Assembly: GCA_003597935.1 (NCBI GenBank) | Contig: QZJT01000135.1 | Span: forward strand, 1 to 55,447 | DNA length: 55,447 nt | Source of the DNA: Phycisphaerales bacterium | GTDB lineage: Bacteria > Planctomycetota > Phycisphaerae > UBA1845 | Direction: 5' to 3' | Part shown: positions 17,170 to 25,479 of the stretch, in pieces | Layout: the number at the start of each line of letters is the position of its first letter | Position numbering within the stretch: the stretch's first letter is position 1 | The notes under the pieces: generated by a model | Told to the model about the DNA's origin: nothing | What the model saw: only the letters and a program-made list of their open reading frames with translations | Database searches by the model: none | Translations under genes and position numbers: made by a program

Positions 17170-18642
17170 ATGATTGAACGAACACGCACGAACGGACGAG
17201 GCGGGATGGTGGTGACAGCATGTGCCGGTGCGATATTCGCGAGCCTGCTGACGCCGCCGGCACAAGCGGAAGTCATCTACGTCAACCACGCCGCACCGCG
17301 TGGCGGTGATGGGCGGTCGTGGGAGACGGCGTTCACTTCGGTCCGCCGCGGCCTCGCCGCCGCCCGCCGGGGAGACGAGGTCTGGGTGGCGCAAGGCGTC
17401 TACAGGCCCGCCAAGTCTGACGGACCGCGAGAAAAGAGCTTTGTTCTCAAGAAGGAGCGCAGCCTGTATGGCGGCTTCGCCGGCAACGAGGAGCGTCGCG
17501 AGCAACGTGATCCCGGCCGGCATGTGACCGTACTCTCCGGCGATCTGGCCGGCGATGACGGGCCGGACTTCGAGAACTACGGGGAAAATATCTACCACGT
17601 CGTGTCCGTCCGCAGCCGGATCGGCCGGCCGGCCATCGCGGACGGCTTCACCATCGTGGGCGGCAACGCCGACGGCGCCATCGAAGCGGCCCATGGCGGT
17701 GGTGTGCTCGTTACTGAACGCAGCGAGGGCATCTTTCGACAGTGCATGATTCGCAGGAATGCCGCCCTCCTGGGGGGTGGAGTTCTGGTGTGGCTCGACG
17801 CGACCGCGACCATCGAGCACTCCGTCATCGAGGAAAACCGGGGAGACGGAATATATTACAGAGGCGGCTCGCACGGCGCGGTGCGCGACTCGCGGATCGG
17901 CGGCAACGTCGGCCGCGGGCTGGTCTTGATTAAACACGGTCTGCTCTCCATCGAACGGTGCGTTTTCGACGGCAACGTCTCCGACCGCGACGGCGGCGCG
18001 ATCTTCTCGACCGGGCGGCAACTGGACATCCGCGACTCGCTGTTTACGGGCAACCGTTCCGCCGGGCGTGGTGGCGCGATCCATGTCTTCGGCGGACTCG
18101 GAAAGCAGTCGGACTGGGTCAATTGCGTATTCGCGTTCAACTGGGCCGACGGCGACGGCGGGGCGATGCTGGTGGGCACGCGGCGCGTTCATCTGACGAA
18201 CTGCACCGTCTTCGGCAACGAGTCGCTCCAGCGCGGCGGCGGCGTCTCCAATCCGCAAGCGTATGGCAGGAGTATGCTCATACATAATTGTGTGCTGTTC
18301 GGCAACAGGGATAGCAGCGGCCAGGGCGAGGAGGCCCAGTTTTTCGGCGAACTCGACTCGCGGCTCGACTTTTGCGTTGTCCAGGGCTGGACCGGCAAGT
18401 ACGGCGGCACGGGGACCATCGGCGCCGACCCGCGACTAGTCGATCCGGACCGCGGGGACTTCCGCCTGCTGGCGGACTCGCCCTGCATCGACGCGGCCGA
18501 CAACGGCGCAGTGCCGGAGGGTGTGACATCGGATCTCGGTGGGAACCCGCGCTTCGTGGACGACCCCAACGTGCCGGACACCGGTCGTGGCACGCCGCCG
18601 ATCGTGGACATGGGAGCCTATGAGTTCCAGCCGGGAGGTTGA
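17170..18642 (+). CDS. Secreted right-handed parallel beta-helix protein
   Basis: 490 residues. A signal peptide covers residues 1-35 (ending PPAQA). The start of the mature part, IYVNHAAPRGGDGRSWETAF, is the opening typical of exported planctomycete beta-helix proteins with polymorphic-membrane-protein-like repeats. Repeated G-G-G and N-x-A patterns follow (HGGGVLV, RRNAALLGGGVLV, FDGNVSDRDGGAIF, FTGNRSAGRGGAIHV, FAFNWADGDGGAMLV, VFGNESLQRGGGVSN), one per helical turn. It ends in DLGGNPRF and IVDMGAYEFQ, the usual closing cap. Probably a surface or matrix protein; any polysaccharide activity is unproven. A Cys module follows immediately in the +1 frame. Confidence 0.88.
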   Translation: MIERTRTNGRGGMVVTACAGAIFASLLTPPAQAEVIYVNHAAPRGGDGRSWETAFTSVRRGLAAARRGDEVWVAQGVYRPAKSDGPREKSFVLKKERSLYGGFAGNEERREQRDPGRHVTVLSGDLAGDDGPDFENYGENIYHVVSVRSRIGRPAIADGFTIVGGNADGAIEAAHGGGVLVTERSEGIFRQCMIRRNAALLGGGVLVWLDATATIEHSVIEENRGDGIYYRGGSHGAVRDSRIGGNVGRGLVLIKHGLLSIERCVFDGNVSDRDGGAIFSTGRQLDIRDSLFTGNRSAGRGGAIHVFGGLGKQSDWVNCVFAFNWADGDGGAMLVGTRRVHLTNCTVFGNESLQRGGGVSNPQAYGRSMLIHNCVLFGNRDSSGQGEEAQFFGELDSRLDFCVVQGWTGKYGGTGTIGADPRLVDPDRGDFRLLADSPCIDAADNGAVPEGVTSDLGGNPRFVDDPNVPDTGRGTPPIVDMGAYEFQPGG

Positions 18643-18931
18643 GCATGCCTTCGGGTCCCAGGGCGTACTTGCCGGAACGGCAGTGAAGTACGTCGGCCAG
18701 GGCGTCCTGCGCCTGGAAGCGAAGATCTGGTCGCGGTATACGCACATCCTGATCATGTACGACAACGAAAAGAGCGAGCTCAGGAGGGAAACGGTCACAT
18801 TTCTGACAGACCGGGTAGTCATTGAAGTAAGCAATCTGTCCTGTAGCGACGCGCCGCATTACGTCGGGCTGTTATGCCCGACCCATCGCAGTTGCTACGC
18901 GACAAAGAAAGCGCTCGGCGAGTGCTCATGA
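18641..18931 (+). pseudogene. Orphan C-terminal Cys module 2, in +1 frame behind the beta-helix gene
   Basis: Open frame reading GVLAGTAVKYVGQGVLRLEA, THILIMYDNEKSELRRETVT, CSDAPHYVGLLCPTHRSCYA and ending ALGECS. It overlaps the beta-helix stop and lies in its +1 frame (GGT-TGA-G). A GTG at 18683 could start an independent 82-residue product, but the ribosome site is poor and there is no signal peptide. Homologous in pattern to orphan module 1. It may belong to the beta-helix protein through a frameshift, mutation or sequence error. Confidence 0.6.
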
Positions 18932-18972
18932 GCGGTGTCTTGACGCTAGGGGTTCTTACGAGAGGCGAAATC

Positions 18973-19824
18973 ATGAAGTCGATTTCAGCGATAGCAGTTG
19001 CAGCGGCGGGTCTGTGCGTTTCAACGGCGTCTGTCCACTGGCACGGCGCGGCGAGCCTGGCGGCGATGGGGGCGGGGCAGGAAGAGGCCGCTTTGTCGGA
19101 CGTACTCGGCGGCGGCCCGGCTCCCGCGTCCGCCGCCGGCAATTACTGCTGGTACAGCCAGGAGATCGTCAAGAGCGGACGGCGATGTGAATGCGAGTTG
19201 ACCGATCACGATTGCGAGCCTGACCTCGAACTGCCCTGCGAAACGGAGTTTGACTGCGACGAGGGCTTCAGGCGGTTCGGCAACTGCGATTTCAAGAAAG
19301 GCTGCATTGCGGAAAGCCAGCTATGCGGCTGCGGTCCGGCGGAGCCGTCAGCCTGCTGTCTGGCCGACCTGTCCTGCGAGGACCTGCCGTTCCTGGAGTG
19401 CCAGGCCCGCGGCGGCGACTCCCACGGCGGTCAGCTCTGCGGAGACTTCACCTGCCCCGCCCCGGCCGCGTGCTGCGTCAATGACCGCAAGTGCGTCGAG
19501 ATGACGGAAATGCAGTGCGCCCGCGCCGACGGCGCCTGGGGCGGCGGGCTGGCCTGCCAGGACGAGCCCTGCCCCTGCCACGACGTGCGGAAAGTGACGG
19601 GCAGGTGCAGGAAAGACGGTACGGTCCAGGCGATCGTGAAGTTCCGCAACGACGAGTGGGACGGCCGGACCATCGCCGTAGACGTGGACGGCGAATTGTG
19701 GTTCGAACTCGAAGTACACGGGCACATCGCCAGACGGTCGGTGTGCTGCTTCGACGGAAAAGTGTCCCTGACGCTCAAAAACCCGTCGTGCAGGAGCAAG
19801 ACGGCCGTGGTTGAGTGCCTTTAG
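18973..19824 (+). CDS. Secreted Cys-rich protein
   Basis: 283 residues. The ATG at 18973 follows GAGAGGCGAAATC and opens a signal peptide (MKSISAIAVAAAGLCVSTAS). The mature part has more than 25 Cys: a region CWYSQEIVKSGRRCECELTD, then two related repeats, EPSACCLADLSCEDLPFLEC and PAACCVNDRKCVEMTEMQC, each followed by a GG.LC(G/Q)D...C segment. These repeats occur in exported proteins of planctomycetes and myxobacteria and probably form disulfides. The end (about residues 210-283) is the Cys module starting VTGRCRKDGTVQAIVKF and ending SKTAVVECL. Function unknown; likely matrix or surface. Confidence 0.82.
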   Translation: MKSISAIAVAAAGLCVSTASVHWHGAASLAAMGAGQEEAALSDVLGGGPAPASAAGNYCWYSQEIVKSGRRCECELTDHDCEPDLELPCETEFDCDEGFRRFGNCDFKKGCIAESQLCGCGPAEPSACCLADLSCEDLPFLECQARGGDSHGGQLCGDFTCPAPAACCVNDRKCVEMTEMQCARADGAWGGGLACQDEPCPCHDVRKVTGRCRKDGTVQAIVKFRNDEWDGRTIAVDVDGELWFELEVHGHIARRSVCCFDGKVSLTLKNPSCRSKTAVVECL

Positions 19825-19843
19825 TCCGACAGGGAGCATAAGG

Positions 19844-20986
19844 ATGTACGTGCGAGGGTCGCATGGGACGAAGCGGAGTGTTGGCGCGGCGGCGCTGACT
19901 TTGGCAATGGGTTTGCTGCGGCCGTCGACCGCCGGTGCGGAAATCGACCTGTTCGTAGCGGCGCGACAGGACGGCAGGGTGTTGCGTTTCGATGGCCGGA
20001 CGGGCGCCCCGCGGGGCGAATTCTCTCCATCGCTGGGTTTTGCGGAGGCGATCCGCTTCGGGCCGGATGGGAATCTATATGTCGTTGACGGCGGAGGGCG
20101 CGGTTTCATATGGCGACTCGACGGCCGCACCGGCCAGGCCCTCGGTAAGATCGGCGGCGACTTGTCGCATCCGAAGGGCATGGACTTCGGTCCTGACGGG
20201 ATGCTCTATGTCTGCGTCAGATATGGGAGAATCCTCAGATTCGACCCGCACACGGGCGCCTACCTGGGCGAGTTCGTCAATCTGAACGAGGGCATATTTA
20301 ACGATCTGGTGTTCGGCCCGGACGGGGACATCTACATGTCGAACACGTGGCAGGTCGCGTCGGTGGAGCGTTTCGACGGACGGACCGGCGAGCACCTCGG
20401 CTCGTTTACACGCGGAACCCTGCCGGGCGGTCCGTGGGGCCTGGCGTTCGGACCGGATGGTGACCTCTTCGTATCCGTTCCGTACCAGAGCAGCATCCTG
20501 CGTTACGACGGACTGACGGGCGATTATCTCGGGGTGTTCATCGACGACCGCCGCACCGGACCGCACGGGGCGACGTTCATCACGTTCGGTCCGGATGGCG
20601 ATTTGTATGCCAACGGCGCCGAAAGCCCGGTCCGTCGCTACAACGGCGTGACGGGCAGGCTGATTGGGAACTTCGCCCGTTGCAAGTCGTCAGGGTGGCT
20701 GATCTTCGGCCCGCAGCCGCGTGTCGATTGCGGCGCGATCACGCGATTGAAGACGAAGTGCAGGGGCGGCACTCTGACCGCGGTGATCACGTCCGCCCTC
20801 GGCGAAGGGACCCGCGTCCATGTACGCAACAACGACGAGGTGTTTTTCACTCGCATCGATGGCCTCGGGCGCGGCAAAGTTCGCTTCGAGAACCAGCTCA
20901 ACGAGCCGCACGAGGTTCTGATTCCCTGGTGCCCCGAGATGGCGTGCCGTCTGGCCGGGTGCGAGCGCGACAAGTGCCGGAAGTGA
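19844..20986 (+). CDS. Secreted NHL/SMP-30-like beta-propeller protein 1
   Basis: 380 residues. The ATG at 19844 (AAGG upstream) precedes a signal peptide ending STAGA. Six or so propeller repeats share the wording RFDGRTGAPRGEF, FGPDGNLYVVDGG, FGPDGMLYVC, FGPDGDIYMSNTWQ and RYDGLTGDYLGVFID, as in NHL-type propellers of planctomycete exported proteins. The C-terminal ~85 residues form the Cys module (RLKTKCRGGTLTAVI, RVHVRNNDEVFFT, RGKVRFENQ, ending CERDKCRK). It is 20 bp behind the Cys-rich gene and 33 bp before its paralogue, so the three are probably one operon. Confidence 0.86.
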   Translation: MYVRGSHGTKRSVGAAALTLAMGLLRPSTAGAEIDLFVAARQDGRVLRFDGRTGAPRGEFSPSLGFAEAIRFGPDGNLYVVDGGGRGFIWRLDGRTGQALGKIGGDLSHPKGMDFGPDGMLYVCVRYGRILRFDPHTGAYLGEFVNLNEGIFNDLVFGPDGDIYMSNTWQVASVERFDGRTGEHLGSFTRGTLPGGPWGLAFGPDGDLFVSVPYQSSILRYDGLTGDYLGVFIDDRRTGPHGATFITFGPDGDLYANGAESPVRRYNGVTGRLIGNFARCKSSGWLIFGPQPRVDCGAITRLKTKCRGGTLTAVITSALGEGTRVHVRNNDEVFFTRIDGLGRGKVRFENQLNEPHEVLIPWCPEMACRLAGCERDKCRK

Positions 20987-21019
20987 CGGCGCCCGTGTAG
21001 GAAGCGCAGGAGGAAACCG

Positions 21020-22132
21020 ATGGGAGGCATGTCAACGACTTCGATGGTGCGGAACGTGGCTGTGATGCTGGCACTGTTGGGCGCGGGCCCGCTGCCGGCC
21101 GCGTTGGCAGGCGACGTCGACATGTTCGTGGCCCGGTACCGAACCGACGAGGTCTTCCGCTTCGACGGCCGGACCGGCGAACGACTTGGCGTGTTCGCCG
21201 CTCTCGAAAACATAGCGACCGGGTGCGTCGGCCCGGACGGGCTGCTGTATTTCATCCAATACGGGCGAAACAGCAGGATCTGGAAGTTCGACGGCGGCGA
21301 GGGCGTGCTGGTGAGGGAGGCCCTTCTTTACGCCACCGCCCTGTGCCTGACCCCGGACGGGAACCTGCTCGTCTGTCACGACAGTGGAACCATCATCAAG
21401 CTGGACCGTAACACCGGCCGAGGGATCGACACCTTTGAACCGGCGCCGAGAGCGATCGGCAACTTGACCTTCGGACCGGACGGCAAACTCTATGCGACGG
21501 ATCCACTGTATGACCGGATATTCCACTGGGACGGCCACACCGGGGCCTTTCTGGGTGAGTTTACGCGAGGCGGCGGGCTCGACGCGCCGGGCACTCTGGC
21601 CTTCGGGCCGGACGGCCACCTCTACGTTGCGTCCGCCAACAGAGTGCTGCGCTATGACAGTCTCACGAAGCAACTGCTGGGCGTGTTCATCGACGGGCGG
21701 CGCGCGGGAATTAACGTCGGCCCGAGTATCGCATTCGGCCCGGACGCCAACCTGTACGTCGCGAGCACACCCGGCGTGTGGCGGTTCAACGGCGCCAGCG
21801 GCCAACTGATCGACCGGTTCACCCACCTGAAGTACCCGGGCCAAATCCTCTTCCGGCCGCCGGATGGCGTCGAGTGTGACCGCATCAAGCGGTTCAGGAC
21901 CCGGTGCAAGAACGGGCTCCTGACGTGCATCATCCGCTCCGATCTGCCCGAAGGCACGCGCGTTCACGTCCGCAACAATGACGAGACTTCTTTTGCCCGC
22001 GTGGACGCCCGCGGACGCGGCAAGGTCCGCTTCGAGAACCAGACCAACGAGCCGCACAACGTATCCATCCCGTGGTGCCGAGGCATCGCATGCCCGCTGC
22101 TGAGATGCGAAGGCGATAAGTGCCGGGACTGA
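21020..22132 (+). CDS. Secreted NHL/SMP-30-like beta-propeller protein 2
   Basis: 370 residues, paralogue of the preceding gene. An AGGAGG ribosome site stands before the ATG. Signal peptide ends near LAG. Propeller repeats include FRFDGRTGERLGVFA, GPDGLLYFIQYGRN, FGPDGKLYATDPLYD, FGPDGHLYVASANRVLRYDS and FGPDANLYVASTPGVWRFNG. The C-terminal Cys module is nearly identical in outline to protein 1 (RVHVRNNDETSFARVDARG, GKVRFENQTNEPH, CEGDKCRD). Last gene of the plus-strand run; a hairpin follows. Confidence 0.86.
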   Translation: MGGMSTTSMVRNVAVMLALLGAGPLPAALAGDVDMFVARYRTDEVFRFDGRTGERLGVFAALENIATGCVGPDGLLYFIQYGRNSRIWKFDGGEGVLVREALLYATALCLTPDGNLLVCHDSGTIIKLDRNTGRGIDTFEPAPRAIGNLTFGPDGKLYATDPLYDRIFHWDGHTGAFLGEFTRGGGLDAPGTLAFGPDGHLYVASANRVLRYDSLTKQLLGVFIDGRRAGINVGPSIAFGPDANLYVASTPGVWRFNGASGQLIDRFTHLKYPGQILFRPPDGVECDRIKRFRTRCKNGLLTCIIRSDLPEGTRVHVRNNDETSFARVDARGRGKVRFENQTNEPHNVSIPWCRGIACPLLRCEGDKCRD

Positions 22133-22136
22133 CCGT

Positions 22137-22158
22137 GCCCAGGGATTAAACCCCGGGC
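22137..22158. terminator. Possible bidirectional terminator hairpin
   Basis: GCCCAGGG/CCCCGGGC stem (one mismatch) with a 6-nt ATTAAA loop in the 41-bp gap between the convergent propeller and modC genes. There is no T run, so termination is inferred from position. Confidence 0.4.
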
Positions 22159-22173
22159 GTAGTAAGTGGCATA

Positions 22174-23460
22174 TTACACCACCTGAATCGCGTTCGCCTT
22201 CAGCAGGCAGTGGACCGGCCGGCCGGCCGCCAGGCCCAGGCGGTGGAATGACCCCGAGCTGACCTCCACCAGCAGCCGCGGCCCAGCGTCCACTTCGACC
22301 AGCACGGCGCCGCCGTACGGCGCGTGACGGCGCACCACGGCCGGGAACTGGTTGCGGATCGAGATCGCCTCGACCGGCCGGGCCGACAACGCCACGTCCT
22401 GCGGGCGGATCACCACCGTCAGCCGGCTTCCGGCCGCAGCGTCCAGCAGCGGCCCCAACAGTTCGAGGCAGTGTCGCGTCTCGCCCGGACCGCTCCAGCC
22501 TGTACTCGCCCGCACGGGCGGCGACGCTTGGGGTAGCACGCTGCTCCGCGGCGTGTCTTGCGTCCCGGCTTGCGCAAGTGGCCCCTCGCGTGATGCTGCA
22601 TCCTCCGCCTGCGGCCACGCGGTGGCAGTATCGGCAGCATCGGGTCCCTGCGCGGCCGCAAGCTTCGTGCAGCCGCTGGCACGGTCGTGTCGCACCACGC
22701 CCATCTCGATGACGTTCACCAGGTCATCGGGGTTGAAAGCCGGCAACACCGCCGGGTCGAGCGCCAGATCGAGATACGCGCCCGCGCCTGCCACCCGCCC
22801 CCGGTCCAGCACCAGCATCCGCCGCGACAGTTGCAGCGCCTCGCGCACGTCGTGGGTGACGAAGATCATCGGCGTCTCGAACCGGTCGCGAACGCGGCGC
22901 AAGAAGCCGAGCGTCTGCCGCCGCAGCCGCACGTCGAGGCCGGAAAGCGGTTCGTCCAGAAGCAACAGCCTGGGCCCCGCCAGCAGCGCCCGCCCCAACG
23001 CCACCCGCCGCCGCTCGCCGCCCGACAGGGTCGCCGGCCGGCGCTCGAGCAACGCGCCCAGCTCCAGCAGATCCACGACTTCCTCCATCGCCGGTCCGCC
23101 GGCGGCGCCGCGGCGAAACCGGGCGCCGTATTGCAGGTTGCCGCGCACCGACAGGTGTGGAAACAGGCGATCCTCCTGAAAGACCAGTCCGACGCGGCGC
23201 GATTCGGGAGGCGCGTTGAATCCGGAGGAAGAATCGAACAGCACGGACTCGCCTACCACGATGCGGCCCCGGGCCGGGGCGTACAGGCCGGCGATGACGT
23301 GCAGCAGCGTCGTCTTGCCGGCGCCGGACCGTCCCAGGAGCGTCACCACGCGGTCATGGACCTCCGCTCGGACGTCCAAGTGGAAGTCGCCGCGCGTGCA
23401 GGAGACGTCCAGCGACAATGTGGCCCGCGACGGCTGAGATGTTCTCCGTGTGGGGCACAT
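22174..23460 (-). CDS. modC: Molybdate ABC transporter ATP-binding protein
   Basis: ATPase of a molybdate (or tungstate) importer. 428 residues from the ATG at 23460. ABC landmarks: LGRSGAGKTTLLHVIAGLYA (Walker A), VGLVFQEDRLFPHLSVRGNL (Q-loop, typical of ModC), LSGGERRRVALGRALLAGPR (signature), LLLLDEPLSGLD (Walker B) and IFVTHDVREAL (switch His). The C-terminal TOBE domain (SIRNQFPAVVRRH...VEVDAGPRLLVEVS) is present as in ModC, but about 80 low-complexity residues separate it from the ATPase core, lengthening the protein beyond the usual ~355. The start lacks a clear ribosome site, and a repeat element separates it from modB. Confidence 0.88.
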   Translation of the reverse strand: MCPTRRTSQPSRATLSLDVSCTRGDFHLDVRAEVHDRVVTLLGRSGAGKTTLLHVIAGLYAPARGRIVVGESVLFDSSSGFNAPPESRRVGLVFQEDRLFPHLSVRGNLQYGARFRRGAAGGPAMEEVVDLLELGALLERRPATLSGGERRRVALGRALLAGPRLLLLDEPLSGLDVRLRRQTLGFLRRVRDRFETPMIFVTHDVREALQLSRRMLVLDRGRVAGAGAYLDLALDPAVLPAFNPDDLVNVIEMGVVRHDRASGCTKLAAAQGPDAADTATAWPQAEDAASREGPLAQAGTQDTPRSSVLPQASPPVRASTGWSGPGETRHCLELLGPLLDAAAGSRLTVVIRPQDVALSARPVEAISIRNQFPAVVRRHAPYGGAVLVEVDAGPRLLVEVSSGSFHRLGLAAGRPVHCLLKANAIQVV

Positions 23461-23485
23461 TGTTTTGATCGCGCCCGGTTCCCGT

Positions 23486-23586
23486 GGGGGAGTCAGGGAA
23501 TAAGGGAATATGGGAAGCGACGCAAACGCACGTGATGATACCACTGCCCCCTGTTCCTCTTCCCTGACTCGCTCACTCCCTTCTGA
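23486..23586. repeat. Octamer G-rich inverted repeat element, copy B
   Basis: Left arm 23486-23519 has GGGGGAGTCAGGGAATAAGG-type units; right arm about 23552-23586 has complementary TTCCCTGACTCGCTCACTCC units. It has the same organisation as the copy at 6436. It sits between modB and modC. Confidence 0.6.
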
Positions 23587-23637
23587 GCCTTGGGTTCAGT
23601 CTCGAGGCCGTTTTGGAACGATGGTACTCGGAGGCGC

Positions 23638-24324
23638 TTACGCGTGCCCCCATCGGCGCCGCAACCGGCGGGCGAGCACGTCCGACATCATCAGCGCCGC
23701 AAACGACAGCAGCACGGACACCAGTGCCAGCCGATGGACGGACGCTTCCGCGTGAGGCGTCTGGATGTAGGTGTAGACCGCCAGCGGCAGCGTCTGCGTG
23801 CGGCCGGGGACGTTTCCGGCGAAGGTCATGGTCGCGCCGAACTCACCCAGGCTGCGGGCGAAGGCGAGCACCATACCGGACAGCACGCCCGGCAGGCACA
23901 ACGGCAGCGTCACGGTCAAGAACGTCCACAGACGGGTCGCCCCCAGCGTGCGCGCCGCCTCCTCCAGCCGCCCGTCGACCAGTTCGATGGAGAGGCGCAC
24001 GGCCCGCACCAACAGCGGAAACCCGACCACCGCCGAGGCGATCGCCGCCGCCCGCCAGGTGAATGCGACACTGATGCCGGCGCGAGACAGGGGCCCGCCA
24101 AGCGGCCCGTTGCGTCCGAAGAGTTCGAGCAGCAGGTATCCGACGACCACCGGCGGCAGCACCAGCGGCAGGTGTACGAGCGCATCGACGACGGCCTTGC
24201 CGACGAACCGCCGCCGCGCCAGCAGCCACGCCACCGCGATCCCCGGCGGCAGCATGAGCGCCACGCTCGCCAGGGCGACCTGGATGGAAAGGAGAACGGC
24301 GTTGTATTCGGCGTCAGTCAACAT
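23638..24324 (-). CDS. modB: Molybdate ABC transporter permease
   Basis: Membrane permease of the ModABC importer. 228 residues, five or six helices (LLSIQVALASVALMLPPGIA, ALVHLPLVLPPVVVGYLLLE, and more). The EAA loop with which the ATPase docks is EEAARTLGATRLWTFLTVTL, and GMVLAFARSLGEFGATMTFA is the classic ModB segment. It ends RRLRRRWGHA. The gene precedes modC on the same strand. No ModA binding protein is upstream (24325-24883 has no coding frame I can support), so the binding protein must be elsewhere or missing. Confidence 0.92.
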   Translation of the reverse strand: MLTDAEYNAVLLSIQVALASVALMLPPGIAVAWLLARRRFVGKAVVDALVHLPLVLPPVVVGYLLLELFGRNGPLGGPLSRAGISVAFTWRAAAIASAVVGFPLLVRAVRLSIELVDGRLEEAARTLGATRLWTFLTVTLPLCLPGVLSGMVLAFARSLGEFGATMTFAGNVPGRTQTLPLAVYTYIQTPHAEASVHRLALVSVLLSFAALMMSDVLARRLRRRWGHA

Positions 24325-24476
24325 CGGAAAGCTGGGGATTGTAAGACCGGCACAGGCTTCCGCGAAACGCCGCCGGCGGAGCCCTCGGGCGATGTGCGTG
24401 CGCCACAGACCGAACGGGCGCCGGATCGCGCACCGCCCGAGTTCGCGGATTCTCGTCCAATTCGGATTGCTCTACT

Positions 24477-24566
24477 CTTGCAGCAGCACGCCTGGGGCGG
24501 CGACTCCACGGCGTCGAAGAGTGCATTGAAGGTGACCTTGCAGCAGCACGCCTGGGGCGGCGACTC
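24477..24566. repeat. 30-bp direct repeat, two copies 60 bp apart
   Basis: Identical 30-bp copies at 24477-24506 and 24537-24566 (core CAGCAGCACGCCTGGGGCGG). They lie in the gene-free stretch 24325-24883 upstream of modB; nothing else was recognised there. Confidence 0.7.
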
Positions 24567-24883
24567 TTCCGTCGCCGCGTCGCGGCTCAGGACGTGGGGG
24601 GGGCGGCCCGGATCCGCGGGTTCGCCCGCACACGGGCCTCACCTGGGACTACAGCCCCTCGACGGCTGCGCGGTTGCAGAGTAGAGCAACCTGGTCGTCA
24701 CGTCTCACCGCCGCGCCGGCATTGAGCCACACGGCTCGATCAACGGAGCCGCCGATTTCATCACGCGCTCCGACAAGTCGGTCGGCGTGCCCGGGCTTGT
24801 ACTCCGACCGGCGAAGCGAATTCACAAGGCGCGGGACTGAAGCTCTCCGACGAATCGCGTAGGAATGCCGCGCTGTGCGAAAA

Positions 24884-24956
24884 AGCCACCGGTGGGACTC
24901 GAACCCACGGCCTGCGGTTTACAAAACCGCTGCTCTGCCAACTGAGCTACGGTGGC
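24884..24956 (-). tRNA. tRNA-Thr (anticodon TGT)
   Basis: Full cloverleaf on the minus strand: acceptor GCCACCG pairs with CGGTGGC, D arm GCTC/GAGC, anticodon stem GCGGT/ACCGC around loop TTTGTAA giving anticodon TGT (reads ACA), and T arm GTGGG-TTCGAGT-CCCAC. The discriminator base is T and no CCA is encoded. A T run follows directly, which may help termination. Confidence 0.96.
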
Positions 24957-25314
24957 AAGTTGTTGATATCAATGCACTTACGCCAGACCCTCATTCGTGA
25001 GCAGAACCAGACACGGCAACCGCTTCCGCGGCTCCTGACGCGCATCATGTTACCAGGACCCGGCTTTGGAGCCAGCAGACGCGGTTCCGACCTGCGGTTT
25101 TTCGAACCGCTGCTTCGGCGGCGGGGTATCTGCGAGAACACCAACGGCCAGGAACACGATCGACCGTCTCGAACGGCCCGGGGAACCGCTTTCGCCGGGG
25201 CGTTCAACCCTCGGGCCCGTCCGACCGCCTCGCAGAGCAGATGGTAGCTGCCGATGAGCGTGGAAGCCGCCTGCGGGCCGGATCTGGTACTCACGCTCGT
25301 CCGTCGACATGGCG
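24957..25314. other. Intergenic stretch with tRNA-like fragment
   Basis: No gene seen in 358 bp. On the minus strand 25090-25123 reads GCAGCGGTT...AACCGCAGG, resembling the anticodon arm of the tRNA-Thr next door, without acceptor or T arms. It may be a decayed tRNA copy. Confidence 0.35.
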
Positions 25315-25479
25315 TCACAGAACCCAGGCCGCCAGCCAGGCTCGCACCCATTCGGCCGCGTGTGCACCGAGCGCTTGGAGGTCGTCGTTGGAGTTCTGTG
25401 ACGTGCATCCGGTCGCAAGCGTCGCAAGCAGGACTACTGCCACACGGACTGCGAGAGTCTTCCACTCCAACAAGGTCAT
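25315..25479 (-). CDS. Tiny lipoprotein at the end of the metal-efflux operon
   Basis: 54 residues. Start MTLLEWKTLAVRVAVVLLAT then lipobox LATGC, so a lipoprotein signal takes up nearly half of the protein; the mature tail is TSQNSNDDLQALGAHAAEWV plus a short hydrophobic end. Its ATG overlaps the TolC-like stop codon (ATGA), indicating coupled translation. Function unknown; position suggests an accessory of the efflux system. Confidence 0.6.
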   Translation of the reverse strand: MTLLEWKTLAVRVAVVLLATLATGCTSQNSNDDLQALGAHAAEWVRAWLAAWVL

